Of a stretch of 64,000 bases of DNA, positions 18,193 to 26,803 are shown piece by piece. The position numbers and the translations under genes are program-made. Source of the stretch: HGM04593 sp045654885 (lineage in GTDB: Bacteria; Bacteroidota; Bacteroidia; Bacteroidales; Bacteroidaceae); NCBI GenBank assembly GCA_045654885.1, contig JAZOOF010000051.1, positions 1 through 64,000 of the forward strand, read 5' to 3'. Positions within the stretch are counted from its first letter, which is position 1, and each line of letters begins with the position of its first letter. The notes below the pieces were generated by a model, which did not search any database, had not been told where the DNA came from, and saw only the letters and a program-made list of their open reading frames with translations.

Positions 18193-18920
18193 TGCTAAAG
18201 AAGATTCTGACATACATGGCCGCAGCGGCAACTGCATGCTATCTGCTGTTTGCATTTGTTATCGTTCCAATGCAGAAGGAGAACGACAACTGCAAGGGAA
18301 TTGCCATAAACATAAGCAACAACAGACTGGGTACAATAAACAATGAGAGCATCGAGGAGATGCTCACAGAGGAGGGATTGCACCCGCAAGGCATCGTGAT
18401 TGACAGTGTAAACTGCAGCAGTATCGAAAACTACATGAACTCCTTTTCCATTATCAAGGAGTGCCAGGTATACAAGACAAACGGCAAGATGGTTGCTATT
18501 GACGTTGTATGCCGTGAGCCGGTGCTGAAAGTCATTGACAAGAGCGGAGCCACATACTATGTGGACATTGAGGGAGAGAAAATCGACGGCATCAGCAAAC
18601 CGTTGAGGCTACCGGTTGCGTCAGGCGAGATTGACGACACCATGATTGAGAAGGAGCTGTTGAGTGTGGTATCGGCAATTGAAAAGGATCCGTTCTGGCT
18701 TGCACAGATTCAACAGATATATTTCAATGACAAGAAGGAGGCCATCATCACTCCACGCGTGGGCGACCACATAATAGAGCTTGGCAGCATAAAGGAGATT
18801 GATAAAAAACTGCAGAACCTGAAAGCGTTCTACATCAACGGGCTGGGAACCGTGGGATGGAACAAATACAGTAAATTGAACATTAAAATTAGCGACAAAG
18901 TCATTTGCACAAAAAAATAA
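18192..18920 (+). CDS. ftsQ: Cell division protein FtsQ
   Basis: 242 residues with a single membrane helix at about residues 7-25 and a periplasmic FtsQ/DivIB-type domain (V-Y-K-T-N-G-K-M-V-A-I-D-V...R-E-P-V). A separate POTRA block is weak, as usual for Bacteroidetes. It links the FtsL-like protein and the PBP/FtsW pair in the divisome. The assignment is secure by position between murC and ftsA, moderately by sequence. Confidence 0.88.
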   Translation: MLKKILTYMAAAATACYLLFAFVIVPMQKENDNCKGIAINISNNRLGTINNESIEEMLTEEGLHPQGIVIDSVNCSSIENYMNSFSIIKECQVYKTNGKMVAIDVVCREPVLKVIDKSGATYYVDIEGEKIDGISKPLRLPVASGEIDDTMIEKELLSVVSAIEKDPFWLAQIQQIYFNDKKEAIITPRVGDHIIELGSIKEIDKKLQNLKAFYINGLGTVGWNKYSKLNIKISDKVICTKK

Positions 18921-18926
18921 ATAGAT

Positions 18927-20354
18927 ATGGGAAATACCTATTACATAGCAGCCATTGAACTTAGCTCCTCAAAGATATCGGGAGCTGTAGGAATTGAAAC
19001 CACGGAGGGGATGAGAATACTTGCAACTGCAAGCACACCCGTCGAGGGGTTCATTTCAAAAGGAATTGTACGCAATGTCGACAAGACCAGTGAAGCCATA
19101 ACAGGTATTGTCAACATGCTCGAGAACGACCTGAGCAAAGCAGCACAGGAGGATATAGTAATAAAGAAGGCATATATCTCCTTTGCCGGACTCAGCATGC
19201 ACAGCATAAGGTCAAAGGTGACACGCAGCTTTGGCAACTACATAAAGATAACCCAGGATATTATCGACGGCATGGGAGACGAGAACCGGGAGACATTTCA
19301 GGTTCCAAACGGTTACAAAAGACTACAGGTTGAAACCCAGGAGTACAAACTAGACGGAAATATCGACTTCAACCCCATTGGCGCACCCACACAGCACATT
19401 GAGTGCAACTACCTGAACATTGTGATGAAGGAGCAGTTCTATGCACAACTGCGCGAAGCTTTCGCGCAGGCAGGTATAGAGATTGAAGAGAGCCTGTGCG
19501 CCGCAAACTTTGATGCCGACATCCTGCTCTCCAAGGACCTTCGCCGCAACGGATGCGCTCTGGTGAACATCGGTGCAGAGACAACCACCATCGCCATTTA
19601 CGGCAATGACAAGCCCAAGATGCTTACCGTGTTGCCACTTGGCAGCAACAACATTACACGCGACCTCACAGCCGAGCGCATCTCAATGGACAAGGCCGAC
19701 GTAATAAAGTTTGCAAGAGGCTATAACTCAACGGGAACTGACAACGACGGAATCGACAACGAGACAGTCAACAATGTCATCTACGCCCGTATAGGAGAGA
19801 TTCTCAAGAACATACGCTACCGGATAGAGCAGTCGGGCGAACGTGTACACCACATTGTATTCACCGGTGGCGGCTCAAAACTAAAGAACCTTGCGTTGCT
19901 ATTGGAAGAGTTCCTGCCAGGTTTCAGTACCGAAATAAAGCCCGAGCCACAGTTCACCCTCGTTAGCGAGAGCGGAGTGAATACAAGTGTAATCACCACG
20001 GCGCTCTACGGTCTTCTGCAACAAGGCAAGGTAAACTGTTGCGAAGCAGTAATGCCTGCGGCACAGGAGAACGGTGTGATATTCTCTCAAGACGAAATGG
20101 AGGGCAAGGATGAACCGGTTGTTGAAATTCCTATTGAAGACGAAAAAAAGGAAGAGGAGAAAACAGCAAAGACGGAGCAGCCGGAAAAGAAGGAAGAAGA
20201 CAAGCCCAAACCGGATAAGAAAGATAAGGGCAAGAAGAAAAATAGTTGGAAAGACAGCATTGGCAACCTGTTCCAGGACATTGTAAGGAACATGACCAGC
20301 GACCCCGAAGAGGAGCAGTACAGAGAAGAAGAAAAAGAAGATAACGACCGATAA
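18927..20354 (+). CDS. ftsA: Cell division protein FtsA with long charged tail
   Basis: 475 residues. An actin-fold protein that tethers FtsZ to the membrane. ATPase blocks I-E-L-S-S-S-K-I-S-G-A, V-N-I-G-A-E-T-T-T-I and F-T-G-G-G-S-K-L are present. After about residue 395 a Lys/Glu/Pro-rich disordered linker of roughly 45 residues separates the core from a terminal amphipathic helix (S-W-K-D-S-I-G-N-L-F-Q-D-I-V), the likely membrane anchor. The tail is longer than in E. coli. Confidence 0.96.
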   Translation: MGNTYYIAAIELSSSKISGAVGIETTEGMRILATASTPVEGFISKGIVRNVDKTSEAITGIVNMLENDLSKAAQEDIVIKKAYISFAGLSMHSIRSKVTRSFGNYIKITQDIIDGMGDENRETFQVPNGYKRLQVETQEYKLDGNIDFNPIGAPTQHIECNYLNIVMKEQFYAQLREAFAQAGIEIEESLCAANFDADILLSKDLRRNGCALVNIGAETTTIAIYGNDKPKMLTVLPLGSNNITRDLTAERISMDKADVIKFARGYNSTGTDNDGIDNETVNNVIYARIGEILKNIRYRIEQSGERVHHIVFTGGGSKLKNLALLLEEFLPGFSTEIKPEPQFTLVSESGVNTSVITTALYGLLQQGKVNCCEAVMPAAQENGVIFSQDEMEGKDEPVVEIPIEDEKKEEEKTAKTEQPEKKEEDKPKPDKKDKGKKKNSWKDSIGNLFQDIVRNMTSDPEEEQYREEEKEDNDR

Positions 20355-20361
20355 ATGATAC

Positions 20362-21768
20362 ATGAGTATGGATATTAAGGAACCGACAAGACAGAACTTA
20401 CCGTTTGCCATACCTACAGATGCACCAAGGATAATAAAGGTTATAGGTGTTGGTGGCGGTGGCAGCAACGCAGTACACAACATGTACCGCAAGGGTATAC
20501 ACAATGTATCATTCGCGGTATGTAACACTGACCTGCAGGCTATGCAGAACTCACCAATCCCAAAGAAGGTGCAGCTTGGCCTTGAGGTGACAGAGGGCCT
20601 TGGAGCAGGAAATGACCCTGCCGTGGCACGCAAGGCGGCCGAGGAGAGCCGCGAGGAGATTGAGAGGCTCTTTGACGACGGCACAAAGATGGCATTCATT
20701 ACCGCCGGCATGGGTGGTGGTACCGGAACCGGCGCGGCTCCGGTGGTTGCAGAGATAGCCCGCAGCAAGGGTATACTGACTGTGGGTATAGTGACTATCC
20801 CGTTCAAGTTCGAGATGACCGGAAAAATCAAGCAGGCCCTGCGCGGTGTAATTGAGATTTCGAAACATGTCGACGCTCTGCTTGTAATCAACAACCAGCG
20901 ACTTATTGACATCTACCCCAAGATGGAAGTATCCGAGGGATTCAAGATTGTCGATGATGTACTCACTACCGCAACAAAGAGTATTGCCGAGATTATCACA
21001 GCACGCGGTGTCATAAACCTCGACTTCCGCGATGTAAAGAAGATTCTGAAGAACGGCGGTGTCGCAATCATGAGCTACGGAATCGAGAGTGGCGAGATGC
21101 GTGTATCGCGCGCATTCCACAAGGCATTGCACTCACCCCTGCTCAATGACAACGACATCTACAAGTCAAAGAAGATTCTTTTCAACATATACGAGAACCC
21201 CAACACCCCCATCCGTGTTGAAGAGATGGCCGAGGTTGAGGATTTCATGTCAAAGTTCACCGATGAGAACATTGAGCTCATCTGGGGATACAGCAAGGAC
21301 AACAGCCTCGAAGATGGCCAGGTGAAGGTTACCGTGCTTGCCACAGGCTTTGGAATGAAGAATATCCCGGGAATTGAACCCGAAGTGAAAGCCATCATTG
21401 AGAAGGAACGCGAGGCAACACGCGCCGAAAAGGAGAAGGAGAAAGAGGAAGAGGAGAAGCTCAACCAGATGGTCAACGCACTCTATAAGCCCGACTACAA
21501 GATGTATATCTTTAAAGGCGATGAGATGTACAACGAGGAGTTCCTTGCTGCACTCGACAACTCACCCACCTACCGCCGCACGGCTCAGGAACTGGAGAGG
21601 ATGATGGAGATATTCGGCGGCGAGCCCGACTATTGCAGCAAGGAGAGCGAGAGTGAAGAGTCCACAAGCAGCGCTGCCGAAACAGCTGCAACAGCAGACG
21701 AGAACGAGAATGAGGATGAGAGTGTCGGAGAGACAGTCTTCGACAAGGAGTTCAACGAAACCATTTAA
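20362..21768 (+). CDS. ftsZ: Cell division GTPase FtsZ
   Basis: 468 residues. The tubulin-like protein that forms the Z ring. Signature loops G-V-G-G-G-G-S-N-A and G-G-G-T-G-T-G-A-A-P-V are intact. The C-terminal region begins with a basic/acidic coil (R-A-E-K-E-K-E-K-E-E-E) and contains S-P-T-Y-R-R-T-A-Q, reminiscent of the conserved tail peptide. About 60 more residues, strongly acidic, follow, so the docking motif would be internal rather than at the very end. A second in-frame ATG lies six bases downstream of the chosen start. Confidence 0.97.
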   Translation: MSMDIKEPTRQNLPFAIPTDAPRIIKVIGVGGGGSNAVHNMYRKGIHNVSFAVCNTDLQAMQNSPIPKKVQLGLEVTEGLGAGNDPAVARKAAEESREEIERLFDDGTKMAFITAGMGGGTGTGAAPVVAEIARSKGILTVGIVTIPFKFEMTGKIKQALRGVIEISKHVDALLVINNQRLIDIYPKMEVSEGFKIVDDVLTTATKSIAEIITARGVINLDFRDVKKILKNGGVAIMSYGIESGEMRVSRAFHKALHSPLLNDNDIYKSKKILFNIYENPNTPIRVEEMAEVEDFMSKFTDENIELIWGYSKDNSLEDGQVKVTVLATGFGMKNIPGIEPEVKAIIEKEREATRAEKEKEKEEEEKLNQMVNALYKPDYKMYIFKGDEMYNEEFLAALDNSPTYRRTAQELERMMEIFGGEPDYCSKESESEESTSSAAETAATADENENEDESVGETVFDKEFNETI

Positions 21769-21779
21769 ACATAAATATT

Positions 21780-22232
21780 ATGGAACTGTTTGACATTATA
21801 AGCAACGACATCAAGGAGGCCATGAAGGCCAAGGACAAGGTTGCCCTTGACACACTCCGCAACATCAAGAAAGTGCTTCTGGAGGCAAAGACCGCACCTG
21901 GAGCAGGCGACACCGTGAGCGACGAGACCGCAATAAAGATTATACAGAAACTCGTGAAACAGGGTAAGGAGTCGGCCGAACTCTACCAGAGCCAGAACCG
22001 TCCCGAACTTGCACAGGAGGAGCTTGCACAGGTTGAGGTAATGACAAAGTACCTGCCTAAACAGATGAGCGAAGAGGAGGTTGCAGCCGTGCTCAAGGAG
22101 GTTATCGCACAGGTTGGCGCTACCGGACCACAGGACATGGGCAAGGTCATGGGCATTGCCACCAAGCAGCTTGCGGGCAAGGCCGAGGGAAAGACTATTT
22201 CAACTATCGTAAAGCAGTTGCTTGCCAACTAA
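21780..22232 (+). CDS. YqeY/GatB-tail-like protein
   Basis: 150 residues of the YqeY family, which resembles the C-terminal tRNA-binding tail of the GatB amidotransferase subunit. Visible marks: D-I-K-E-A-M-K-A-K-D, L-R-N-I-K-K, and the C-terminal G-K-V-M-G-I-A...L-A-G-K-A-E-G-K. The cellular role is not established. It follows ftsZ by 11 bases and is probably the last gene of the dcw transcript. It converges with and overlaps recO by four bases. Confidence 0.9.
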   Translation: MELFDIISNDIKEAMKAKDKVALDTLRNIKKVLLEAKTAPGAGDTVSDETAIKIIQKLVKQGKESAELYQSQNRPELAQEELAQVEVMTKYLPKQMSEEEVAAVLKEVIAQVGATGPQDMGKVMGIATKQLAGKAEGKTISTIVKQLLAN

Positions 22233-22954
22233 TCGAAAAGTTCACGCAAAACGGCTGCCGACTTAAGTTCAGGAAATTCAGGAATGTGCAGACGGTAATA
22301 TTGGGAAAGGGTTGCGAGGTAAATACCTCGCAACTTTCTGTTTAACACGAGGGTGTGCATTGAGTCATAGCCGGTACGCAACAACTCCACGAACGCCACA
22401 GCATCATCGGGCAAAAGGAAATTGGGGTGCAACGGATGCTCACGCACCGCACAGCCCTGGGCCAAATCGAAATAACAGCCGGAAGCAAACTCCTCTACGT
22501 TAGGATATATGCCAAGGAAACGGAGCAACTGCACCATGAAGACAAGATGAAAATCGGCATAGCCGTGCTCAAGGTTGTCGAAAAGCGTAAAGGAGCGGTC
22601 GAGGAAAGTGTAGAGCGACTCGTCTCTGCCGCTCTCGCGCAAAGAGAAGGTGAGCAGTTCGGCAAGAAACAGAGCAATAGAGGACTTTACCACATCGTTC
22701 TGCATTGACGAATACATTGCAAAAGGCTGTGCCTCGCCAATACGCGAGAGATTGCGCCCGCTCTTCACAGTTGCCGTAAATGAGAGCATGGACAATGGTT
22801 GGAACAGCACGCTACGCACCTTGCTTCGCTTGCTGTGCGACACAGGTACAAGGAATGACATACGCCCCTGCTGTGCTGTGTATATATCAGCAATCATCAG
22901 ACTGTCATTATACTTAAGTGTGCGCAGAACAATGCCCTCAAATTTCTCAACCAT
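22229..22954 (-). CDS. recO: DNA repair protein RecO
   Basis: 241 residues from the ATG at 22954; an ATG nine bases upstream is possible. RecO works with RecR to load RecA on SSB-coated single-strand DNA. The N-terminal OB fold is recognisable (F-E-G-I-V-L-R-T-L-K-Y-N-D-S) with Y-T-A-Q-Q-G-R. The family's zinc-binding Cys cluster is not evident, as in many Bacteroidetes RecO proteins. Convergent with the YqeY-like gene. Confidence 0.92.
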   Translation of the reverse strand: MVEKFEGIVLRTLKYNDSLMIADIYTAQQGRMSFLVPVSHSKRSKVRSVLFQPLSMLSFTATVKSGRNLSRIGEAQPFAMYSSMQNDVVKSSIALFLAELLTFSLRESGRDESLYTFLDRSFTLFDNLEHGYADFHLVFMVQLLRFLGIYPNVEEFASGCYFDLAQGCAVREHPLHPNFLLPDDAVAFVELLRTGYDSMHTLVLNRKLRGIYLATLSQYYRLHIPEFPELKSAAVLRELFD

Positions 22955-23007
22955 AGGAGTCAAACGATAAAATTACAAGGCAAAACTATAAAAAATTCCT
23001 CAAATTA

Positions 23008-23038
23008 TTTGTCAATTCAAAAAAAGGTTTTACCTTTG
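23008..23038 (+). promoter_or_regulatory. Promoter for the tRNA-Glu - rpsT transcript
   Basis: -33 TTTG (23008-23011), a 19-base spacer and -7 TACCTTTG (23031-23038): an exact Bacteroidetes consensus. Transcription should start near 23045, leaving about 57 bases of leader before the tRNA. Confidence 0.8.
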
Positions 23039-23043
23039 CACTC

Positions 23044-23103
23044 GCTTTTGGCTACGCAAAGTGTCAAAAGCCATCCTCAAAAGGGATTTCATCAAAAGGA
23101 TGG
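23044..23103 (+). other. Structured leader before tRNA-Glu
   Basis: Two perfect 7-base inverted repeats lie in the leader: GCTTTTG (23044-23050) with CAAAAGC (23065-23071), and CCATCCT (23071-23077) with AGGATGG (23097-23103). The second right arm includes the first two bases of the mature tRNA. This could guide 5' processing or be chance. Confidence 0.35.
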
Positions 23104-23173
23104 CCCATTCGTCTATCGGCTAGGACGCAAGATTTTCATTCTTGAAAGAGGGGTTCGATTCCCCTATGGGCTA
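23102..23173 (+). tRNA. tRNA-Glu (anticodon TTC)
   Basis: A 72-base cloverleaf: acceptor GGCCCAT/ATGGGCT with a G-U first pair, anticodon stem CAAGA/TCTTG with loop TTTTCAT (anticodon TTC), T-arm GGGGTTCGATTCCCC, discriminator A. CCA is not encoded. It is 30 bases upstream of rpsT and probably shares its transcript. Confidence 0.96.
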
Positions 23174-23203
23174 CAATTAAAACTAAAAAACATTATTGAA
23201 GAG

Positions 23204-23458
23204 ATGGCAAATCACAAATCATCACTTAAGAGAATCAGACAGACAGAGAAGAGAAATCTTTTGAACCGTTATTTGGGTAAGAATATGCGTTCAGCAGTTC
23301 GTGGCTTGCGCGCAATCAACGACAAGAACGAGGCTTTGGCAAAGTTCCCACAGGTACAGAAGATGCTTGACAGAATGGCTAAGCGTGGTCTCATCCACAG
23401 AAACAAGGCAGCAAACCTCAAGTCAGGTCTTTGCGCTAGAATTGCAAAATTAGCCTAA
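23204..23458 (+). CDS. rpsT: 30S ribosomal protein S20
   Basis: 84 residues from the ATG at 23204; an open frame reaches upstream through the tRNA and is not real coding. S20 binds 16S rRNA early in 30S assembly. The family opening M-A-N-H-K-S-S-L-K-R-I-R-Q-T and the closing H-R-N-K-A-A-N-L-K-S are clear. It appears to be cotranscribed with tRNA-Glu from the promoter at 23008-23038 and ends at a strong hairpin. Confidence 0.97.
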   Translation: MANHKSSLKRIRQTEKRNLLNRYLGKNMRSAVRGLRAINDKNEALAKFPQVQKMLDRMAKRGLIHRNKAANLKSGLCARIAKLA

Positions 23459-23484
23459 TTTTGTAACAAATATATTTACCTGTA

Positions 23485-23512
23485 AAAGGGTCGGATTTTT
23501 ATCCGGCCCTTT
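23485..23512 (+). terminator. Rho-independent terminator after rpsT
   Basis: AAAGGGTCGGAT, short T loop, ATCCGGCCCTTT: a 12-base stem with one G-U pair, 26 bases after the rpsT stop. Confidence 0.75.
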
Positions 23513-23616
23513 CGTCTATGTACCTACCCCAAGTGTCAAAATATAGAAACAGAGGCACTCGACCCCACATCACCGCAGAGGGTAAAAAAGAGTTGAAAAA
23601 CAGCAAAATATTTAGC

Positions 23617-23656
23617 AAAAAGCGCTTGCCGAATAGCGCTTTTTTTGCTAACTTTG
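23617..23656 (+). promoter_or_regulatory. gyrB promoter overlapped by an inverted repeat
   Basis: -33 TTG (23626-23628), a 20-base spacer and -7 TAACTTTG (23649-23656), 26 bases before the gyrB ATG. A 10-base inverted repeat AAAAAGCGCT/AGCGCTTTTT (about 23617-23644) straddles the -33 box and spacer. It may be an operator or a structural element responding to supercoiling. Confidence 0.6.
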
Positions 23657-23682
23657 TTCAGTTATATCGGTAATAAAATATT

Positions 23683-25644
23683 ATGAGCGAAGAAATCAAG
23701 AAAAACGCAGCAGCCAGCTATTCGGCCGACAGCATCCAGGTGCTCGAAGGCCTTGAGGCAGTCCGCAAACGCCCCGCGATGTACATTGGCGACATCAGCG
23801 AAAAGGGACTTCACCACCTTGTCTATGAGGTGGTAGACAACTCTATCGACGAGGCAATGGCCGGCTTCTGTACCCACATAAACGTAACCATCAACCCAGG
23901 CAACTCAATCACTGTTCAGGACAACGGCCGTGGTATCCCCGTGGATTGGCACGAGAAGGAGAACCGTTCGGCTCTTGAGGTGGTAATGACAGTGCTCCAT
24001 GCCGGTGGCAAGTTCAACAAGGATTCATATAAAGTATCGGGCGGTCTCCACGGTGTGGGTGTATCGTGCGTAAACGCATTGTCGACACACATGAAAACCG
24101 AGGTCTTCCGTGACGGCAAACACTATGAGCAGAACTACTCATGCGGCAAGCCACTCGATGCAGTGCGTTGTGTTGGCGAGACCGACATCCGCGGTACAAA
24201 GCAGACATTCCAGCCCGACGGCTCAATATTCACTGTAACGGAGTACCAGTACCAGATTCTGGCGACACGTCTGCGCGAGCTCGCATACCTGAATGCAGGT
24301 ATCACCATCACGCTCACCGACATGCGCGAGGCCGACGAGAACGGCAATTACCAGAGCGAGACATTCCACTCTACCGAGGGTTTGAGAGAATTTGTGCGCC
24401 ACATCGACGCATCACGCACACCCCTCATCAGCGAGGTTATCTACCTGAATACTGAGAAGAACAATATCCCCATCGAGGTAGCCATACTGTACAACACAGG
24501 CTACAGCGAGAATGTACACACATACGTCAACAACATCAACACCTACGAAGGTGGTACACACCTTGCCGGTTTCCGCCGAGCACTCACCCGCACACTCAAG
24601 AAGTATGCCGACGACACCAAGGCGCTTGAAAAGGCAAAGGTTGAAATCTCGGGCGAGGACTTCCGCGAAGGCTTGACAGCCATTGTATCGGTAAAGGTTG
24701 CCGAGCCACAGTTCGAGGGACAGACAAAGACCAAACTCGGTAACAGTGAGGTAACAGGTGCTGTAGACCAGGCTGTGGGCGAGGCTCTCGCATACTACCT
24801 TGAGGAGCATCCCAAGGAGGCAAAGATGGTTGTAGACAAGGTAATCCTTGCGGCAACAGCACGTATTGCAGCACGCAAGGCACGTGAGAGCGTACAGCGC
24901 AAGAGCCCCATGGGTGGCTGCGGTATGCCCGGTAAGCTTGCCGACTGCTCGGACAAGGACCCTGCAAACTGCGAGTTGTTCCTCGTCGAGGGAGACTCTG
25001 CGGGCGGTTCGGCAAAACAGGGCCGTAAGAACAAGTTCCAGGCGATTCTGCCATTGCGCGGTAAGATTCTGAATGTGGAGAAGGTAATGTGGCACAAGGC
25101 TTTTGAGAGCGACGAGGTGAACAACATCATTCAGGCCATCGGTGTACGCTTCGGACTCGACCCCGAGGACAGCAAGAAGGCAAACATCGAGAAGTTGCGT
25201 TATCACAAGATTATCATGATGGCCGATGCCGACGTCGACGGAGCACACATTGGAACACTTATCATGACACTCTTCTACCGTTACATGCCCGAGGTCATTG
25301 AGGCAGGCCACCTCTACAAGGCAATGCCGCCACTTTACCTCTGTTCAAAAGGCAAAGTGAAGAAATACTGCTATGACGACAGGGAGAAAGATGCATTCAT
25401 CCAGGAGTATGCAGGCGGTAACGAAAAGGAAATCAACATCCAGCGTTATAAGGGTCTTGGTGAGATGAACCCCGAGCAGCTTTGGGAGACAACAATGAAC
25501 CCCGAGACACGTACACTGAAACAGGTGACCATACGCGACGCTCAGGAGGCCGACTATATCTTCTCAATGCTTATGGGTGACGATGTAGGCCCACGCCGCG
25601 AGTTCATCGAGAGCAATGCAACATACGCAAATATCGATGCATAA
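23683..25644 (+). CDS. gyrB: DNA gyrase subunit B
   Basis: 653 residues. The ATPase subunit of gyrase, which adds negative supercoils. GHKL ATPase blocks D-N-S-I-D-E-A and D-N-G-R-G-I-P-V lie at the N-terminus, with G-G-L-H-G-V-G for the ATP lid. The TOPRIM block E-G-D-S-A-G-G-S and the Y-K-G-L-G-E-M-N-P motif lie in the C-terminal half. The ParE alternative is less likely because of the gyrase-like length and ending (M-G-D-D-V...R-R-E-F-I). It is flanked by its own promoter and terminator. Confidence 0.93.
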   Translation: MSEEIKKNAAASYSADSIQVLEGLEAVRKRPAMYIGDISEKGLHHLVYEVVDNSIDEAMAGFCTHINVTINPGNSITVQDNGRGIPVDWHEKENRSALEVVMTVLHAGGKFNKDSYKVSGGLHGVGVSCVNALSTHMKTEVFRDGKHYEQNYSCGKPLDAVRCVGETDIRGTKQTFQPDGSIFTVTEYQYQILATRLRELAYLNAGITITLTDMREADENGNYQSETFHSTEGLREFVRHIDASRTPLISEVIYLNTEKNNIPIEVAILYNTGYSENVHTYVNNINTYEGGTHLAGFRRALTRTLKKYADDTKALEKAKVEISGEDFREGLTAIVSVKVAEPQFEGQTKTKLGNSEVTGAVDQAVGEALAYYLEEHPKEAKMVVDKVILAATARIAARKARESVQRKSPMGGCGMPGKLADCSDKDPANCELFLVEGDSAGGSAKQGRKNKFQAILPLRGKILNVEKVMWHKAFESDEVNNIIQAIGVRFGLDPEDSKKANIEKLRYHKIIMMADADVDGAHIGTLIMTLFYRYMPEVIEAGHLYKAMPPLYLCSKGKVKKYCYDDREKDAFIQEYAGGNEKEINIQRYKGLGEMNPEQLWETTMNPETRTLKQVTIRDAQEADYIFSMLMGDDVGPRREFIESNATYANIDA

Positions 25645-25656
25645 CATACAATCAAC

Positions 25657-25687
25657 AAAAAAACGAGCCGCATGGCTCGTTTTTTTG
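25657..25687. terminator. Bidirectional terminator between gyrB and the DUF5009-like gene
   Basis: AAAAAAACGAGCC-GCAT-GGCTCGTTTTTTT is a perfect hairpin with A and T tracts on both sides, so it can serve the plus-strand gyrB and the minus-strand gene ending at 25690. Confidence 0.85.
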
Positions 25688-25689
25688 TA

Positions 25690-26796
25690 TTATACCTTCA
25701 AGAACACTTTCTTCCTATAAAGGAAATAAAGGAGACACCAGCACACAAGCATATAGCAGCACCACCAGCCGAGCGCATAATAATCCTCGGGCAGTAACTT
25801 AAGAACACCGCCAAACAGTGTGTTTACCGGTTTTGAGAAATCCAGAAACTGCTGTGCGAGATATATCGTTATAGAGTTCATTCCTATCACGCGCAAAGGG
25901 AACGCCCACTTACTCCACCCCACGACATCCACAACAAGATAGAAAAGCGCAAACAAGAGCAATGACCAGCCACCGGCACAGCACACGAACGAACTGCTCC
26001 AAAGATTCTTGTTTATTGGGAATACAGTATTCCAAAGATAGGCGACAAGGAGTAGTGCGACCGAAGCACCAAGCATCACCGCAACCTTCTTGTATCCGTT
26101 TGCAACTCTACTTGAGCGTACGAATTCGCCCGTGAATATACCCAACAAGGCTGTCACAATTGCAGGCAAGGTTGAGAGCAACCCCTCGGGGTCGTGTATA
26201 TCGTTATACAAAGCACCGGGCAGCAAACAGCGGTCGACATAACCGACAATGCTGCCGTCAACAGAAAAAGATGATGCACCTGCAGGAGCATCGGGCGCGA
26301 CAACAAGCGCAAGCAATGCCCAATATCCTATCAGAAGCACAGCCGACAGCAGTATCAGCAGCCACTTGCGTTTGAGCCATATATACAGCAACGAGGCAAG
26401 CATCCATGCCACTCCTATGCGTCCAAGCACACTTGCATAGCGCAAAGTTTCAAAGTCTAACTGCAAAAGACCATTGTATACGACTCCCAGCAGGACAAGT
26501 ATCAAACCGCGTTTCACTACTTTCAAGGAAATACTCCCCTTGGATTTACCATTTGAAAGTTGCTTTGCCATGGAAAAGGGGAACGAGATACCCGCAAGGA
26601 AAAGGAACAAAGGGAAAATAAGGTCATAAAAAGTAAAACCATCCCACTGCGAATGCTGCATCTGCCCACCAATAAATTCAAGACCAGGGAAAAGCGATGC
26701 AAGGCAAATGAGAACAACCTCGCCACCCATTATAAAGGACATGTCAAAGCCACGCAGCACATCGAGCGAAAGCAAACGTCCGTTTTTCTCTTTCAT
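25690..26796 (-). CDS. DUF5009/HGSNAT-like membrane acyltransferase
   Basis: 368 residues with about ten membrane helices. The opening R-L-L-S-L-D-V-L-R-G-F-D-M is the mark of the family related to heparan-alpha-glucosaminide N-acetyltransferase, which moves acetyl groups across a membrane onto amino sugars. The next block, M-Q-H-S-Q-W-D-G-F-T-F-Y-D-L-I-F-P-L-F-L-F, carries the His and Asp typical of these proteins. The acceptor here is unknown; cell-envelope glycans are a reasonable inference. It starts eight bases after the nitroreductase stop, so the two form an operon. Confidence 0.82.
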   Translation of the reverse strand: MKEKNGRLLSLDVLRGFDMSFIMGGEVVLICLASLFPGLEFIGGQMQHSQWDGFTFYDLIFPLFLFLAGISFPFSMAKQLSNGKSKGSISLKVVKRGLILVLLGVVYNGLLQLDFETLRYASVLGRIGVAWMLASLLYIWLKRKWLLILLSAVLLIGYWALLALVVAPDAPAGASSFSVDGSIVGYVDRCLLPGALYNDIHDPEGLLSTLPAIVTALLGIFTGEFVRSSRVANGYKKVAVMLGASVALLLVAYLWNTVFPINKNLWSSSFVCCAGGWSLLLFALFYLVVDVVGWSKWAFPLRVIGMNSITIYLAQQFLDFSKPVNTLFGGVLKLLPEDYYALGWWCCYMLVCWCLLYFLYRKKVFLKV

Positions 26797-26803
26797 ACCC
26801 CTA

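Noticed and set aside
23009..23203. N-terminal extension of rpsT
   Set aside because: It runs through the promoter -7 box and the tRNA-Glu; the S20 start M-A-N-H-K is at 23204.
24412..25311. 299-residue frame antisense to gyrB
   Set aside because: Shadow of a strongly conserved gene; Cys/Val/Leu-rich composition typical of antisense frames.
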